Shown here: piece after piece, positions 25,801 to 34,021 of the stretch
How the letters are laid out: each line of letters starts with the position of its first letter
Position numbering within the stretch: the stretch's first letter is position 1
Assembly (NCBI GenBank): GCA_902763865.1
Contig: CACWTR010000003.1
Location: forward strand, 1-64,000
Direction of reading: 5' to 3'
DNA from: an uncultured Bacteroidales bacterium
GTDB taxonomy: Bacteria; Bacteroidota; Bacteroidia; Bacteroidales; Bacteroidaceae
DNA: 64,000 nt
Notes under the pieces: model-generated
Databases searched by the model: none
Told to the model about the DNA's origin: nothing
The model's input: the letters and a program-made list of their open reading frames with translations, nothing else
Position numbers and translations under genes: made by a program

Positions 25801-26897
25801 CGGTTCGGCGCTTCGGCACTCCACAGCTGCGGCTGTCTGATGTTCACGTATGTCTGGGTCAGGGAGAAGTCGCCTCCCTCTATCGGCACGACATTGACCG
25901 TGACGCTGCGCACCGAGTCGGTCGTCTCGTCGGAATAGAGCTTGACGGGATAGACGCTGTACGTCAGCCTCAGCCCCTTCTGCACTTTGCCTGTGAGGTT
26001 GCAGATGCGGCGGTCAATGCGGATGACGGCACCGCTGCCGCCGTCAAGCTCCGTCGTGCGCACGGCCAGGTCGCCTACCTGCACCTTCGGCATAGCGGTG
26101 AGATAGGTGCTGCGGAAGATGCCCGGCAGACGGAACATGTCCTGCGCCTCGAGGAACGAGCCGTCGCTGCTGCGATAGACTTCCACGGCAAGGACGTTCT
26201 CGCCTTCCTTCAGGCAGTCGGTAATGTCGAAGCGGGCCGTGTTGCGGCTGTTCTTGCTGAAGCCGACGTACTTTCCGTTGACCCACAGGTAGAAGAAACT
26301 ATCTACGCCGTCGAAGTTGAGGATGATCTGTCGGCCCTTCCAGTCGGCAGGCACGGTAAAGTTGCGCCGGTAGCTGCCCACCTCGTTGCGATACTTGTAG
26401 GTAGTCCAGCGCTGGTCCTTCGGCTCGCGCATCACGCCTTCACGCCAGTCATCGGGTTTCACCTCATGGTAGAAGATGACAGGTTGGTTGACATAGACGG
26501 GCACACCGTACTTCATCTCACCATGCCCCCCCAGGCCCTGCACGTTCCAGCAGCCCGGCACGCGTATGTCGTCCCAGGCGGAAACATCGTACGAGGCTTT
26601 GGCAAAGCCCTTTGGCCTCTGGTCGGGATGAGCACACCAATGGAACTTCCATGTGCCGTCCAGGCTCAGGAAGTAGCGGCTGCCTTCGGGCAAGACGCGT
26701 CGCGCAGCATCGGCATCGGCAAAGGGGAAGACGTGGGCACGGGGCTGCAGCTTGTTGAGCGACAGCTTCTCGGGGCTCTGCCACTCCGTGCCGTCGGGTG
26801 CCGACACCTGTCCGTACAGGAAACCTGAAAGCGGCTCTTCGGCGCTGACACCAAGGGAAAGGAGAGAAAGAACGAGTGCAGTAAGGATATGCTTCAT
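22848..26897 (-). CDS. Exported GH2 beta-galactosidase with C-terminal discoidin-like domain
   Basis: 1349 residues with a signal peptide (1-19, ending VSA), so it acts in the periplasm or at the surface. GH2 order: N-terminal sugar-binding jelly roll (~70-270), Ig-like domain (~275-390), TIM barrel (~395-700) and a beta-galactosidase small-chain domain (~840-1130). The acid/base is probably Glu532 in SLGNEAGPG and the nucleophile Glu596 in ISEYAHSMGN, as in LacZ. About 1210-1349 resembles an F5/8 type C carbohydrate-binding domain, which explains the extra length over ~1020-residue LacZ. It starts 11 bp after the PfkB kinase gene, so the pair likely releases and phosphorylates sugars. The natural substrate may be a glycan rather than lactose. 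Confidence 0.9.
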   Translation of the reverse strand: MKHILTALVLSLLSLGVSAEEPLSGFLYGQVSAPDGTEWQSPEKLSLNKLQPRAHVFPFADADAARRVLPEGSRYFLSLDGTWKFHWCAHPDQRPKGFAKASYDVSAWDDIRVPGCWNVQGLGGHGEMKYGVPVYVNQPVIFYHEVKPDDWREGVMREPKDQRWTTYKYRNEVGSYRRNFTVPADWKGRQIILNFDGVDSFFYLWVNGKYVGFSKNSRNTARFDITDCLKEGENVLAVEVYRSSDGSFLEAQDMFRLPGIFRSTYLTAMPKVQVGDLAVRTTELDGGSGAVIRIDRRICNLTGKVQKGLRLTYSVYPVKLYSDETTDSVRSVTVNVVPIEGGDFSLTQTYVNIRQPQLWSAEAPNRYVLVAELKDRKGQLLDCTSTYFGIRTVEIRDTQAADDEFGLAGRYFYVNGQPVKLKGVNRHETNPATGHAITREQMTREVMLMKQGNINHVRLSHYSNDPYFYYLADKYGLYLEDEANIESHEYYYGEASLSHPSEWRAAHVARNMEMVQAHVNHPSIVIWSLGNEAGPGENFVAAYKAIKAFDTTRPVQYERNNDIVDMGSNQYPSVEWVRQAVKGTGRGIKYPYHISEYAHSMGNSLGNLADYWQAIESTNFFCGAAIWDWVDQAIDTYTPDGTKYLGYGGDHGDWPNDGMFCMNGIMLPDLTPKPQYYEVKKVYQNVSVKLDSISGEENDAVAHFTIFNKNYFEPITKDTYDIVAFVVHDGHITHEGGELVALQEDILPRMDLQCSFPVNMFYEGEYFLNIEFRLKKDMPWAKKGYVQMAEQLFLGNTWVPLYSMKKGPLNVTDSGGKTIVSGKDFKFTFDNETGSLCGIQFEGKTILEDSPLLLSAFRAPVDNDNWARNQWFQQGLYDLKHKVQGKPVITDVNGQTVLIAYTVVSQAKGKGGVKYRAGKAGQPYESVADATGDGETVSFTTTQFYNVYPDGVVLLTSSIITSDPDLPLPRLGYEVKLPSRFDQYTYYGRGPLNNYNDRKTGSFVGLYHSTVQEQFVNFPKPQSMGNREDVRWCALQDAEGNGLAFSSEMGTISTSALPWSALQMTLAQHPHELPASDGTYLHLDCAVNGMGGNSCGQGGPLKQDRVLGELHQMKLVICPFFDKEEPSGFGKRRDFLCPVAILRDKAGKVTIVGDTRSDGEAVPVCYRVGKGKVQKYTEPFDLKQGGTLYAWYDGGEEVKTSATFEKIEKVPVEVVYVSSEEGPGGEYGKNLVDGDPQTIWHTMYSITVPKYPHWVDFDCGEEKLIKGFSYLPRQDGSANGNIKAYRVQLSQDGQTWTDPVCEGDFDRSANEKKVLLPQPQRARYLRFTALSSQNGADFASGAEFSVLAE

Positions 26898-26908
26898 GGC
26901 GGAAAGAT

Positions 26909-27856
26909 TTAGGCGTTAAAATTATCGGCAACAGACTTTGCGAACTCACGGCTGACGTAATTCTCCGTGCTGCGGCATGCCTGCCCTGCAAAGCTGCATG
27001 CAATTTCGACGAGCCGCTGCCAGCCATCGCGGTCGAGCCCGAGCAGGTCGGCAGGCATGATGCCCAGCCAGATGAGCGCACAGCAAAAGCCTGCGTTGAA
27101 GTTGTCGCCGGCACCGACAGTGCTCACCACGTCGGCAATGAGCGGTGCCTGGAAGTCATAGCTGCCGGTAGGGGTGCAGATGGTAATGAGGCCGGCACCT
27201 GCCGTGCAGATGAAGAAAGGACAGCAGGGACTGACATACCTATTATATATATCGCGCGCGTCGCGCGAACCGTACATCACGTCGAAGTCGTCGGCACTGC
27301 CGCGCACGATGGTGCTCTGCCGGAAGTTCTGCAGGATGGCAGGCATCAGGGCTTCAAGCTCGGCCTGATGGTTGCGGCGAAAGTTGAGGTCGTAATAGAC
27401 GATGGCACCGTCGCGGGCAGCCTGCACCTGCAACTGCTCCACCTGCGGGCGCATGCCCGGGCAGACGGCGTAATAGGAGCCATAGAGCAACACGTCGCCC
27501 GGCAGCATTTCGGGCAACGTCCAGGAGGAAGCCACGTGAGGCGGTTCGCTGTAGAAGGAGTAGGTGGCGTCGCCTGCTTCGGAGAGGAAGGCCAGGCTGA
27601 TGGCACTCTTCTCGCCCTGCCTCATCTGAAAGTGCCCGGTGCCTACGCCGTTGTCGCGAAGGAAGTCCATTACCTGCCTTCCGACGATGTCGTCTCCCGT
27701 ATATCCGACAAAGGAGCAAGGCAGTCCGGTCCTGCCTACACTGATGATGCTGTTGAAGGTGCTGCCTCCGGGCACTGCCGCCACGGGCTGTCCGCCGCGG
27801 AAAAGAATGTCGAGGATGGTCTCGCCCATCCCCACTATTTTACGTGTATTGTTCAT
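26909..27856 (-). CDS. PfkB-family sugar kinase (fructokinase-like)
   Basis: 315 residues, cytoplasmic. Phosphorylates a sugar with ATP. The N-terminal PfkB signature (GGSTFNSIISVGRTGLPCSF) and the C-terminal motif STVGAGDNFNAG, with the catalytic Asp in GAGD, are both present, and the length is normal. First gene of an operon with the beta-galactosidase. Fructose is a reasonable guess for the substrate, but other hexoses or ribose cannot be excluded. Near 27253-27268 the coding DNA holds a run of CG dinucleotides next to TA repeats, unusual within a gene. Confidence 0.85.
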   Translation of the reverse strand: MNNTRKIVGMGETILDILFRGGQPVAAVPGGSTFNSIISVGRTGLPCSFVGYTGDDIVGRQVMDFLRDNGVGTGHFQMRQGEKSAISLAFLSEAGDATYSFYSEPPHVASSWTLPEMLPGDVLLYGSYYAVCPGMRPQVEQLQVQAARDGAIVYYDLNFRRNHQAELEALMPAILQNFRQSTIVRGSADDFDVMYGSRDARDIYNRYVSPCCPFFICTAGAGLITICTPTGSYDFQAPLIADVVSTVGAGDNFNAGFCCALIWLGIMPADLLGLDRDGWQRLVEIACSFAGQACRSTENYVSREFAKSVADNFNA

Positions 27857-27877
27857 AGGTTGTCAGTTTAGTGTGCA

Positions 27878-27908
27878 CAAAGTTAGCAATAAATGACGAG
27901 AAGAGCAA
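27878..27908 (-). promoter_or_regulatory. Putative promoter of the kinase/beta-galactosidase operon
   Basis: Minus-strand TTG (27908-27906) and TAACTTTG (27885-27878) with a 20-bp spacer; the -7 element ends ~22 bp before the start at 27856. It is close to the divergent promoter of the S24 regulator. Confidence 0.6.
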
Positions 27909-27989
27909 GCAAGAGGACATTTTTCTGCTTTTGTTTTGTTTTACGACATGTGTCTTCGCACCTTTTGTGTAAAAAACTGTGCTTTTTTC

Positions 27990-28020
27990 TTGTATGTTTT
28001 GTGTTTTTGTTTTAACTTTG
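27990..28020 (+). promoter_or_regulatory. Putative promoter of the S24 regulator
   Basis: TTG at 27990-27992 and TAACTTTG at 28013-28020, 20 bp apart. The predicted transcript starts just before the ATG at 28045, which supports that start over the upstream in-frame one at 27979. Confidence 0.6.
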
Positions 28021-28044
28021 CACTCAGAAGCAAAACGACAAGAC

Positions 28045-28734
28045 ATGACAGTAGAAGAAAAAATCAGTATTCTTGTGGAGCGTTACTGCAGAAACCGTTC
28101 TCACTTTGCCGACATGATTGGCATCTCGCCGCAAGCCGTCAACAACTGGGTTTACCGCGGTCATATTCCGCGTCGCGGCATAGAGGCCATCATTGCACGT
28201 TTCCCGATGGTAGATCAGGAATGGCTGCGCGGAGGAAGTACGCCTCTCCCCTCCGGACCGTTGCCGTTGCCCGAGGATGAGGATGACGGGGAGGAAGATG
28301 ACCGACGCAGGGACAGCACGGTGCCGAGCAAGATGTCGGCCATGTTGGTAACCGGCCTGCAGCCTACGCTGGGCGATACCTCGCAACCGGAGAGCAGGGA
28401 GGGGCTCATTCCGATACAGATGCCTCGGCGCGACATCAAATATGTCTTTCAGTGCCACGGCGACAGCATGCTGCCACGCATTCAGGACGGTGACTACGTC
28501 GGAGTGGGCGAGGCACTTGGGCGCTACGAGGAGTTCCGCCCCGGGGATCCTTACCTTGTCCAGACCACCGACGGACGCCTCATGGTGAAGATGGTGCAGG
28601 ACCCCGGACCCACTTCGCCCTTCCTGCTGCTCTCCACGGAAAACCCCAACTATCAGCTTGCCGACGGAGGCAGGCTTGCCAAAAGCGAATTCCGAACAGC
28701 CTACCGCGTCATCATGGTGATGAGGGACCTGTAG
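28045..28734 (+). CDS. HTH/S24 (LexA-like) repressor
   Basis: 229 residues from the chosen ATG at 28045. The upstream in-frame ATG at 27979 would lie before the promoter -7 element. Residues ~5-50 form a short helix-turn-helix (ADMIGISPQAVNNWVYRGHI). A hydrophilic acidic linker follows (~65-95), then an S24 peptidase-like domain with the serine motif CHGDSMLPRIQDGDYVGVGE and a lysine in GRLMVKMV. This is the layout of phage CI- and LexA-type regulators that self-cleave after DNA damage. A canonical Ala-Gly cleavage site is not obvious. It sits next to a HIRAN-like gene and recQ/recJ, so a damage-response role is plausible but inferred. Confidence 0.85.
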   Translation: MTVEEKISILVERYCRNRSHFADMIGISPQAVNNWVYRGHIPRRGIEAIIARFPMVDQEWLRGGSTPLPSGPLPLPEDEDDGEEDDRRRDSTVPSKMSAMLVTGLQPTLGDTSQPESREGLIPIQMPRRDIKYVFQCHGDSMLPRIQDGDYVGVGEALGRYEEFRPGDPYLVQTTDGRLMVKMVQDPGPTSPFLLLSTENPNYQLADGGRLAKSEFRTAYRVIMVMRDL

Positions 28735-28798
28735 GACCTACAAGACTTACGTGACCCATAGGACCTATGAGCCTAATGTGACCTATGAGCCTAATCAG
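28727..28798. repeat. 9-bp tandem array (ACCTATGAG type), 8 units
   Basis: Eight 9-bp units on the theme ACCTATRRG begin across the stop codon of the S24 regulator (28732-28734) and end 8 bp before the ATG at 28807, so the array makes up the entire intercistronic spacer. Confidence 0.75.
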
Positions 28799-28806
28799 CC
28801 ACAGTT

Positions 28807-30048
28807 ATGGAAACACTCATTCAGATTACCGGCGTGCAATATACTTGCGCAGAAGCGGACTTGCGCTCTGTCATGACAGGAATGCAGCAGCAGAAGCCCG
28901 AGGTGCTGCTCGTCACGGAACAGACGCACGACTTCGGCATCATTGTCCGTGCCCTGGTCGGCACCGAGTACCGAGGTGTGGTGAGCCGCTTCGACTTGAA
29001 GTCCGTGCTGCGCATGATGCAGTACGGCAATACGTCCGTGATTGTGGGGAAGGTGGAAGACACGGACAGCGACGGGGGCTGCTATGACATCAGGGTTTGC
29101 GAGAACTATCCTACCGACGATGACTCTCCCGACGCCCTGCCCGATATCTGGGCCGACTGGCACTGGACAGGTGCGCCGCTCATGGACAACAGCCCTGAGG
29201 ACTGCCGGCTCGACATCAGCCTGAAGGTGGTGCTGACGGAACTGCAGCGCAGCGGAAGCATGAACAAACAGACGCTGCTTGAGCACCTGGCCCTCATCAT
29301 GGAGCTGGCCCGATGGGACGTGAGCCGCGAGACACAGCAGCAGCTCAGCCTGACGCGCCGCCTGGTGAGCCGCCACACGGACCCCGACATACGCTCGCTG
29401 GCTCCCCGCCTGTGCCGCACGCTCACCGCTATGGGAAGCGGGAAGCGCACCCGCCTGTTCCAGGAGCAATACCTGCCGATGCTCTGCGAGAGCGAGGCAG
29501 CGAAGCGCATGTACCGGCAATGGTGCACCATTCACAAGCCGGAGCTGTGCGACGTGAAGCTGTGGGAGGCAACGGTCAGGAGGCAGCTGGATGCCGTCGA
29601 GGAATGTCTGACCCTGTTGCCTGCCGACCTCTGCTACCAGAAGGACCAGTTCGGAGCTCTCATGCACCGGCTTCTCTACCTCAATGTGCCGCGGCAGAAG
29701 CTACTCATGCTGCTCTCTGCCTTCGTGCTGAGGAGGCAGCTGCGGAAACAGCTCGGCCTGGACGAGGAGGAATCGGGCCATGCCGACGAAGAAGAGCGCA
29801 GGCTGGCGCTGAAGCTGGCTCCCATTTTCCACGGCGACACGGAGAGCGTGCGCGAGTTTCTCTTGCTGACGAGGGACCAGAAGCCAACCGACATCACGCA
29901 CATCGTGAACCTTTGGGTCAGGGAGAAGCGCATCAGCTCCATCCACTGCCGACGTCCGCTCTGGACGGTGCTCCACGAGACGGGCATCTACAAGCCGACG
30001 GAATCGAATTGGAACACGCAGATCATCGTCAGGAGAAACGGCGGCTAA
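28807..30048 (+). CDS. HIRAN-like N-terminal domain protein of unknown function
   Basis: 413 residues, no signal peptide or membrane segment. Residues ~1-90 resemble a HIRAN fold: a hydrophobic first strand (ITGVQY), EVLLVTEQTHDFGIIVRAL, a (R)GVV strand and a helix DLKSVLRMMQYG. HIRAN domains bind DNA ends or 3' termini in repair helicases. The rest (~130-413) is helical and charged with no domain I recognise; conserved-looking stretches include LLYLNVPRQKLL and WVREKRISS. It is probably co-transcribed with the S24 regulator across the 9-bp array, and it is convergent with recQ, the stop codons overlapping by 4 bp. The HIRAN assignment is tentative. Confidence 0.5.
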   Translation: METLIQITGVQYTCAEADLRSVMTGMQQQKPEVLLVTEQTHDFGIIVRALVGTEYRGVVSRFDLKSVLRMMQYGNTSVIVGKVEDTDSDGGCYDIRVCENYPTDDDSPDALPDIWADWHWTGAPLMDNSPEDCRLDISLKVVLTELQRSGSMNKQTLLEHLALIMELARWDVSRETQQQLSLTRRLVSRHTDPDIRSLAPRLCRTLTAMGSGKRTRLFQEQYLPMLCESEAAKRMYRQWCTIHKPELCDVKLWEATVRRQLDAVEECLTLLPADLCYQKDQFGALMHRLLYLNVPRQKLLMLLSAFVLRRQLRKQLGLDEEESGHADEEERRLALKLAPIFHGDTESVREFLLLTRDQKPTDITHIVNLWVREKRISSIHCRRPLWTVLHETGIYKPTESNWNTQIIVRRNGG

Positions 30049-31940
30049 GGCCGGGGTAAGGCTCGCAGGAGCATTCCGTCGGAGGCGATTTCCCCTTCTG
30101 CACGCATGCGGTCTATGACTGCCTCAAGGTGTTCCGCTCTGAAGCCGGCAAGGTCGAGTTCGTAAGCCAGGAGGGGTCCCTGCTGAAGCTGTGCAAGGAT
30201 GTGCCTGCGCATGGCATCGTAGGCCCCGACCGATGGTGTCTGCTCCTGCCTGCGCCTGCAAACGTCGCAGATGCCGCAGTCCTGTTCGGCTTCCTCTCCA
30301 AAGTAGTGCAGTAGCATGCGGCTGCGACAGCAGTCGTCCGCGGCGGCGTACTGCAACATTGCCTCGACGCGCTCTTCCTGCCGCTTCCTGCGTTCTCCGT
30401 AGATGCGGGGAGGAAGGCTGACCTCTTCCCTATCGACACGGCGGCGGCGGAAGGTGACGAGGGGTATGTGCTTGCGCGGTATGAAGGAGACGAGGCGCAG
30501 CTGGGACAGCCTGAGCAGGACCTGGTAGATGTCCTCGACGGACAGGCCAGCCTCGCTGCTCAGGAAGGACTCGTCGATATAGACGTAGTCAACGAAGATG
30601 CCGCCGTAGTTGCGGAGCACGGACAGGATGAGCCGTTCCTCGGCGGGGAAGAGGGCACGGAACAGTTCGTTGCGCGAGACGTCGATGCGCAGGCGGCTGG
30701 AGGCATCGTCCTCGCTGCAGTATTCGATGTAGCCGGCCTTGTCGAGCAAGTCGAGGGCACCGGCGAGCATTGTCGGGTAATAGCCGTAGGTGCGGCAGAA
30801 CTGTTCGACATTGAATTCACGGGTGACGCGCAGGCCGTCGCCGATGGCGATGTTGAGGAAACAGCACAGGAGTTCATAGACGCCCTGCACGTAGTCGAGC
30901 GCGGGGAACTGCTGCGCGATGCGCTGCGAGGCCCGCTGCCGCTCCTTGCCGTCGGTCAGGAGGATGGCGTAGGACTGTTTGCCGTCGCGCCCGGCGCGTC
31001 CTGCCTCCTGGAAGTATGCCTCGATGGAGTCCGGCATGTCGGCATGGAGCACCAGGCGGACGTCGGGCTTGTCTATGCCCATGCCGAAGGCGTTGGTTGC
31101 CACCATGATGCGCACTTCTCCGCGATACCAGCGCTCCTGGCGCTCGTTCTTCTGCACGACGTTCAGGCCAGCATGGTAGAAGGTGGCGGTGAACCCGGAC
31201 TCGGTGAGTTGTGCGGCAAGTTCCTGACTCTTCCTCCGGCTGCGTGTATAGACGATGCAGGAGCCGGGGATGTTCTGCAGAGCCCGGATGATGCCGCCAA
31301 GCATCTCGTCTGCCGGCTGCACGATGTATGCGAGGTTCCGGCGGGCGAAACTCATCCTCAGCACATTCTTCTCGCGGAATCCGAGCTGCTGCTGTATGTC
31401 GTCCACGACTGCCGGTGTTGCCGTTGCCGTCAGGGCCAGCACCGGACACTGCGGAAAGAACTTGCGGATGTTGGCTATGTCAAGGTAGGAGGGCCGGAAG
31501 TCGTAGCCCCACTGACAGATGCAGTGTGCCTCATCGACCGTGATGAAGCAGACATTCATGCGGCTCAGCTTGTTCAGGAACAGTTCGTTGGAGAGTCGCT
31601 CGGGGGAGATGTAGAGGAACTTGCAGGCTTCGAAGATGCAGTTGTCCAGGACGGTCAGTACCTGTTCGTGCTGCATGCTGCTGTTGATGTAGGCAGCCTT
31701 GATGCCTCGTCTGCGGAGGGCTTCCACCTGGTCCTTCATCAGTGAGATGAGCGGGGTGAAGACGATGCAGATACCCTTCATGGCGAGGGCGGGCACCTGG
31801 AAGGTGATGCTCTTGCCGCCGCCGGTAGGCATGAGGCCGAGGGTGTCGCGTCCTGCCCCGATGCTCTCGATGACCTGCAGCTGTATGCCGCGAAAATCAT
31901 CGTAGCCCCAATACTTGCGAAGGATAGAAAGATACTCCAT
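30045..31940 (-). CDS. recQ: ATP-dependent DNA helicase RecQ
   Basis: 631 residues. A 3'-5' DNA helicase of recombination and repair. Helicase motifs in order: GLMPTGGGKS (Walker A, ~35), VDEAHCICQWGYDFRP (DEAH box with the RecQ aromatic loop, ~135), TATATP, IATNAFGMGIDKPDVR and QEAGRAGRDG. A zinc-binding RQC part ends in CGICDVCRRR with an upstream cysteine (CCRSRMLLHYFGE). The last ~70 residues could be a reduced HRDC-like domain. It lies downstream of recJ on the same strand, separated by the 22-bp array. RecQ and RecJ act together in the RecF pathway, which fits this order. Confidence 0.95.
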   Translation of the reverse strand: MEYLSILRKYWGYDDFRGIQLQVIESIGAGRDTLGLMPTGGGKSITFQVPALAMKGICIVFTPLISLMKDQVEALRRRGIKAAYINSSMQHEQVLTVLDNCIFEACKFLYISPERLSNELFLNKLSRMNVCFITVDEAHCICQWGYDFRPSYLDIANIRKFFPQCPVLALTATATPAVVDDIQQQLGFREKNVLRMSFARRNLAYIVQPADEMLGGIIRALQNIPGSCIVYTRSRRKSQELAAQLTESGFTATFYHAGLNVVQKNERQERWYRGEVRIMVATNAFGMGIDKPDVRLVLHADMPDSIEAYFQEAGRAGRDGKQSYAILLTDGKERQRASQRIAQQFPALDYVQGVYELLCCFLNIAIGDGLRVTREFNVEQFCRTYGYYPTMLAGALDLLDKAGYIEYCSEDDASSRLRIDVSRNELFRALFPAEERLILSVLRNYGGIFVDYVYIDESFLSSEAGLSVEDIYQVLLRLSQLRLVSFIPRKHIPLVTFRRRRVDREEVSLPPRIYGERRKRQEERVEAMLQYAAADDCCRSRMLLHYFGEEAEQDCGICDVCRRRQEQTPSVGAYDAMRRHILAQLQQGPLLAYELDLAGFRAEHLEAVIDRMRAEGEIASDGMLLRALPRP

Positions 31941-31982
31941 TCCCTGTCGTTGAATATGAAAGATGACGTTCCGGGCTCCGAC

Positions 31983-32135
31983 GGCTCGTGAGTCGTTGGC
32001 CAGAAGCTCGTGAGTCGATGGCCTTAAGCTCGTGAGTCGTTGGCCTTAAACTCGTGAGTCGATGGCCAGAAGCTCGTGAGTCGTTGGCCAGAAGCTCGTG
32101 AGTCGTTGGCCAGAAGCTCGTGAGTCGTTTTCTGG
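31983..32135. repeat. 22-bp tandem array, AGCTCGTGAGTCGTTGGCC type, 7 units
   Basis: Six full 22-bp units (31983-32114) and a seventh partial unit. They are highly uniform: CTCGTGAGTCGWTGGCC followed by AGA or TTA. There are no spacers. It is located between the recJ stop (32157) and the recQ start (31940). The same unit type, in the same orientation, occurs behind the beta-galactosidase at 22736-22844, ~9 kb away. Confidence 0.9.
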
Positions 32136-32156
32136 CGGGACGGCTTCTGCTGTCAG

Positions 32157-33887
32157 TCAGGCATTCTGCTCGATGGGCTTTATGTCCTCAATCTGCAGCT
32201 GCACCTCCCCGCGCTTGTGGGTGTTTTCCTCGATGTGATAGACGATGTCGAAGGCACGCTTCGTCTTGATGTAGCGGGCCTGCGAGCTTTGTCCGAAGGC
32301 GATGCCGTTCATGACGTTGCTGCTCTTCGAGTCCACGAGCTCCAGCTTGATGTGCTCCTGGTCGCGCCCCACGACCTTGCTGGTGCCGTAGTCATAGACC
32401 TGCCGTGTGCGGAAGAGGGGCTTCGAGTTGTCGGGTCCGTAGGGGGCGAAGCGCTTGATGTCGGCAGCCATGCGGCGGTTGATGTCGCGGAAGTCGATGT
32501 CGGCATCGATGTGGAGTATGGCGTTGACCTGCTCGGGCTGTATGTGCTCCTTGACGTACTGCTCGAAGCGGTGGCGGAAGGCCGGTATGTTCTGTGCCGG
32601 CAGGCTCAGGCCGGCGGCGTAGGTGTGACCGCCGAAGTTCTCGAGCAGGTCTGCACAGCTCTCGATGGCCTTATAGACGTCGAACCCTGGCACGCTGCGG
32701 GCCGAACCGGTAGCCATGCCGTCGTCGTTGCAGGTGAGAACCACGCTGGGCTTGTAGAAGACCTCCGTCAGGCGCGAGGCCACAATGCCGATGATGCCGC
32801 GGTGCCACTCTTCGTTGAAGAGGACGATGGACTTGTGCTCGTGGCGGTGCTCCAGTGTCATGACGATGCGGTTGGCTTCCTCCGTCATGGACTTGTCCAG
32901 GTCCTTGCGCTGCTCGTTGTACTCGTTGATTTGCTCGGCCAGCTTCATGGCCTTCTGCTGGTCCCTTTCGATGAGGAGTGCTACGGCCTCGCCGCCTGTC
33001 TGCATACGTCCGGATGCGTTGATGCGCGGCCCTATCTTGAAGATGATGTCCCCCAGGGAAATCTCCCTGCTCCCGAGTCCGCACACCTCCATGAGCGCCT
33101 TGACGCCGGTGCTGGGTCCGCTGTTGAGCTGGCGCAGGCCGTGGTAGGCCAGGATGCGGTTCTCGCCCATGATGGGCACGATGTCGGCAGCGATGCTGAT
33201 GGCACAGAGGTCGAGCAGGGGGATGAGTTGCGAGAACTCGATGCCGTTGTTCAGGGCAAAAGCCTGAATCAGCTTGAAGCCTACGCCGCAGCCGCAGAGG
33301 TGCTCGTAGGGATAGGTGTTGTCGAAGCGCTTGGCATTGAGCACAGCCACAGCCGGCGGCAACTCCGCGCCCGGCACGTGATGATCGCAGATGATGAAGT
33401 CGATGCCCTTCTCCTTGGCGTAGGCAATCTCATCGGTAGCCTTGATGCCACAGTCGAGCACGATGACAAGGCCTACGCCCGTCTCGCAGGCATAATCGAC
33501 ACCCTTGCGCGAGACGCCGTAGCCGTCGTCGTTGCGGTCGGGAATGTAATAGTCTATGTTGCTGGAGAACTGCTGCAGGAAGCGATACACGAGTGCCACT
33601 GCCGTGCAACCATCCACATCGTAGTCGCCATAGACGAGGATGCGCTCCTTGCGTCCGAGGGCTTCGTTGAGGCGGTTCACGGCCTTCTGCATGTCCTGAA
33701 AGAGGAACGGGTCGTGCAGGTCGGTGAGCTGAGGACGGAAGAACTTACGCGCATCCTGCACGTTGTCTATGCCACGACCTATCAGCACACGGGCCAGCAC
33801 AGGGCTGATCTTCAGCTCTGCTGCCATCTTACCCGCAAGCTCCAGTTCTGCTTCAGAAGGCGGAATATAGCTCCACTCGTAGTTCAC
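32157..33887 (-). CDS. recJ: Single-stranded-DNA-specific exonuclease RecJ
   Basis: 576 residues, the typical length. Degrades single-stranded DNA 5'-3' in recombination, mismatch and base-excision repair. DHH-superfamily motifs: YGDYDVDGCTAVAL (~80), LDCGIK and ICDHHVPGAELP (~155, the DHH signature), then a DHHA1 domain with GGHTYAAGLSL (~415). The C-terminal ~130 residues match the RecJ OB-like domain. Upstream (33888-34021) are two copies of a TTCTTTCTTAATTCACAATT repeat. It probably shares a transcript with recQ. Confidence 0.95.
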   Translation of the reverse strand: MNYEWSYIPPSEAELELAGKMAAELKISPVLARVLIGRGIDNVQDARKFFRPQLTDLHDPFLFQDMQKAVNRLNEALGRKERILVYGDYDVDGCTAVALVYRFLQQFSSNIDYYIPDRNDDGYGVSRKGVDYACETGVGLVIVLDCGIKATDEIAYAKEKGIDFIICDHHVPGAELPPAVAVLNAKRFDNTYPYEHLCGCGVGFKLIQAFALNNGIEFSQLIPLLDLCAISIAADIVPIMGENRILAYHGLRQLNSGPSTGVKALMEVCGLGSREISLGDIIFKIGPRINASGRMQTGGEAVALLIERDQQKAMKLAEQINEYNEQRKDLDKSMTEEANRIVMTLEHRHEHKSIVLFNEEWHRGIIGIVASRLTEVFYKPSVVLTCNDDGMATGSARSVPGFDVYKAIESCADLLENFGGHTYAAGLSLPAQNIPAFRHRFEQYVKEHIQPEQVNAILHIDADIDFRDINRRMAADIKRFAPYGPDNSKPLFRTRQVYDYGTSKVVGRDQEHIKLELVDSKSSNVMNGIAFGQSSQARYIKTKRAFDIVYHIEENTHKRGEVQLQIEDIKPIEQNA

Positions 33888-33976
33888 TGTTTAAGTAAAT
33901 TAAGAATTGAGAATTAAGAAAGAATAATGGCAACTTCTGGGTGCCTGCTTTCTCCTTACGTTTCTGTCTGGGTCTT

Positions 33977-34019
33977 GCTTCTTTCTTAATTCACAATTCT
34001 TCTTTCTTAATTCACAATT
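33977..34019. repeat. Tandem TTCTTTCTTAATTCACAATT repeat, 2 copies
   Basis: Two ~21-bp copies lie directly behind the stop of the CoA-transferase gene. The segment 33898-33928 is a partial inverse of them, so a hairpin is possible. Related AATTCATAATTC-type repeats are at 36486-36518, 40592-40620 and 60318-60350. Confidence 0.55.
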
Positions 34020-34021
34020 TT

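Noticed and set aside
31983-32135. Possible CRISPR array
   Set aside because: The 22-bp units are contiguous, with no unique spacers, and there are no cas genes.
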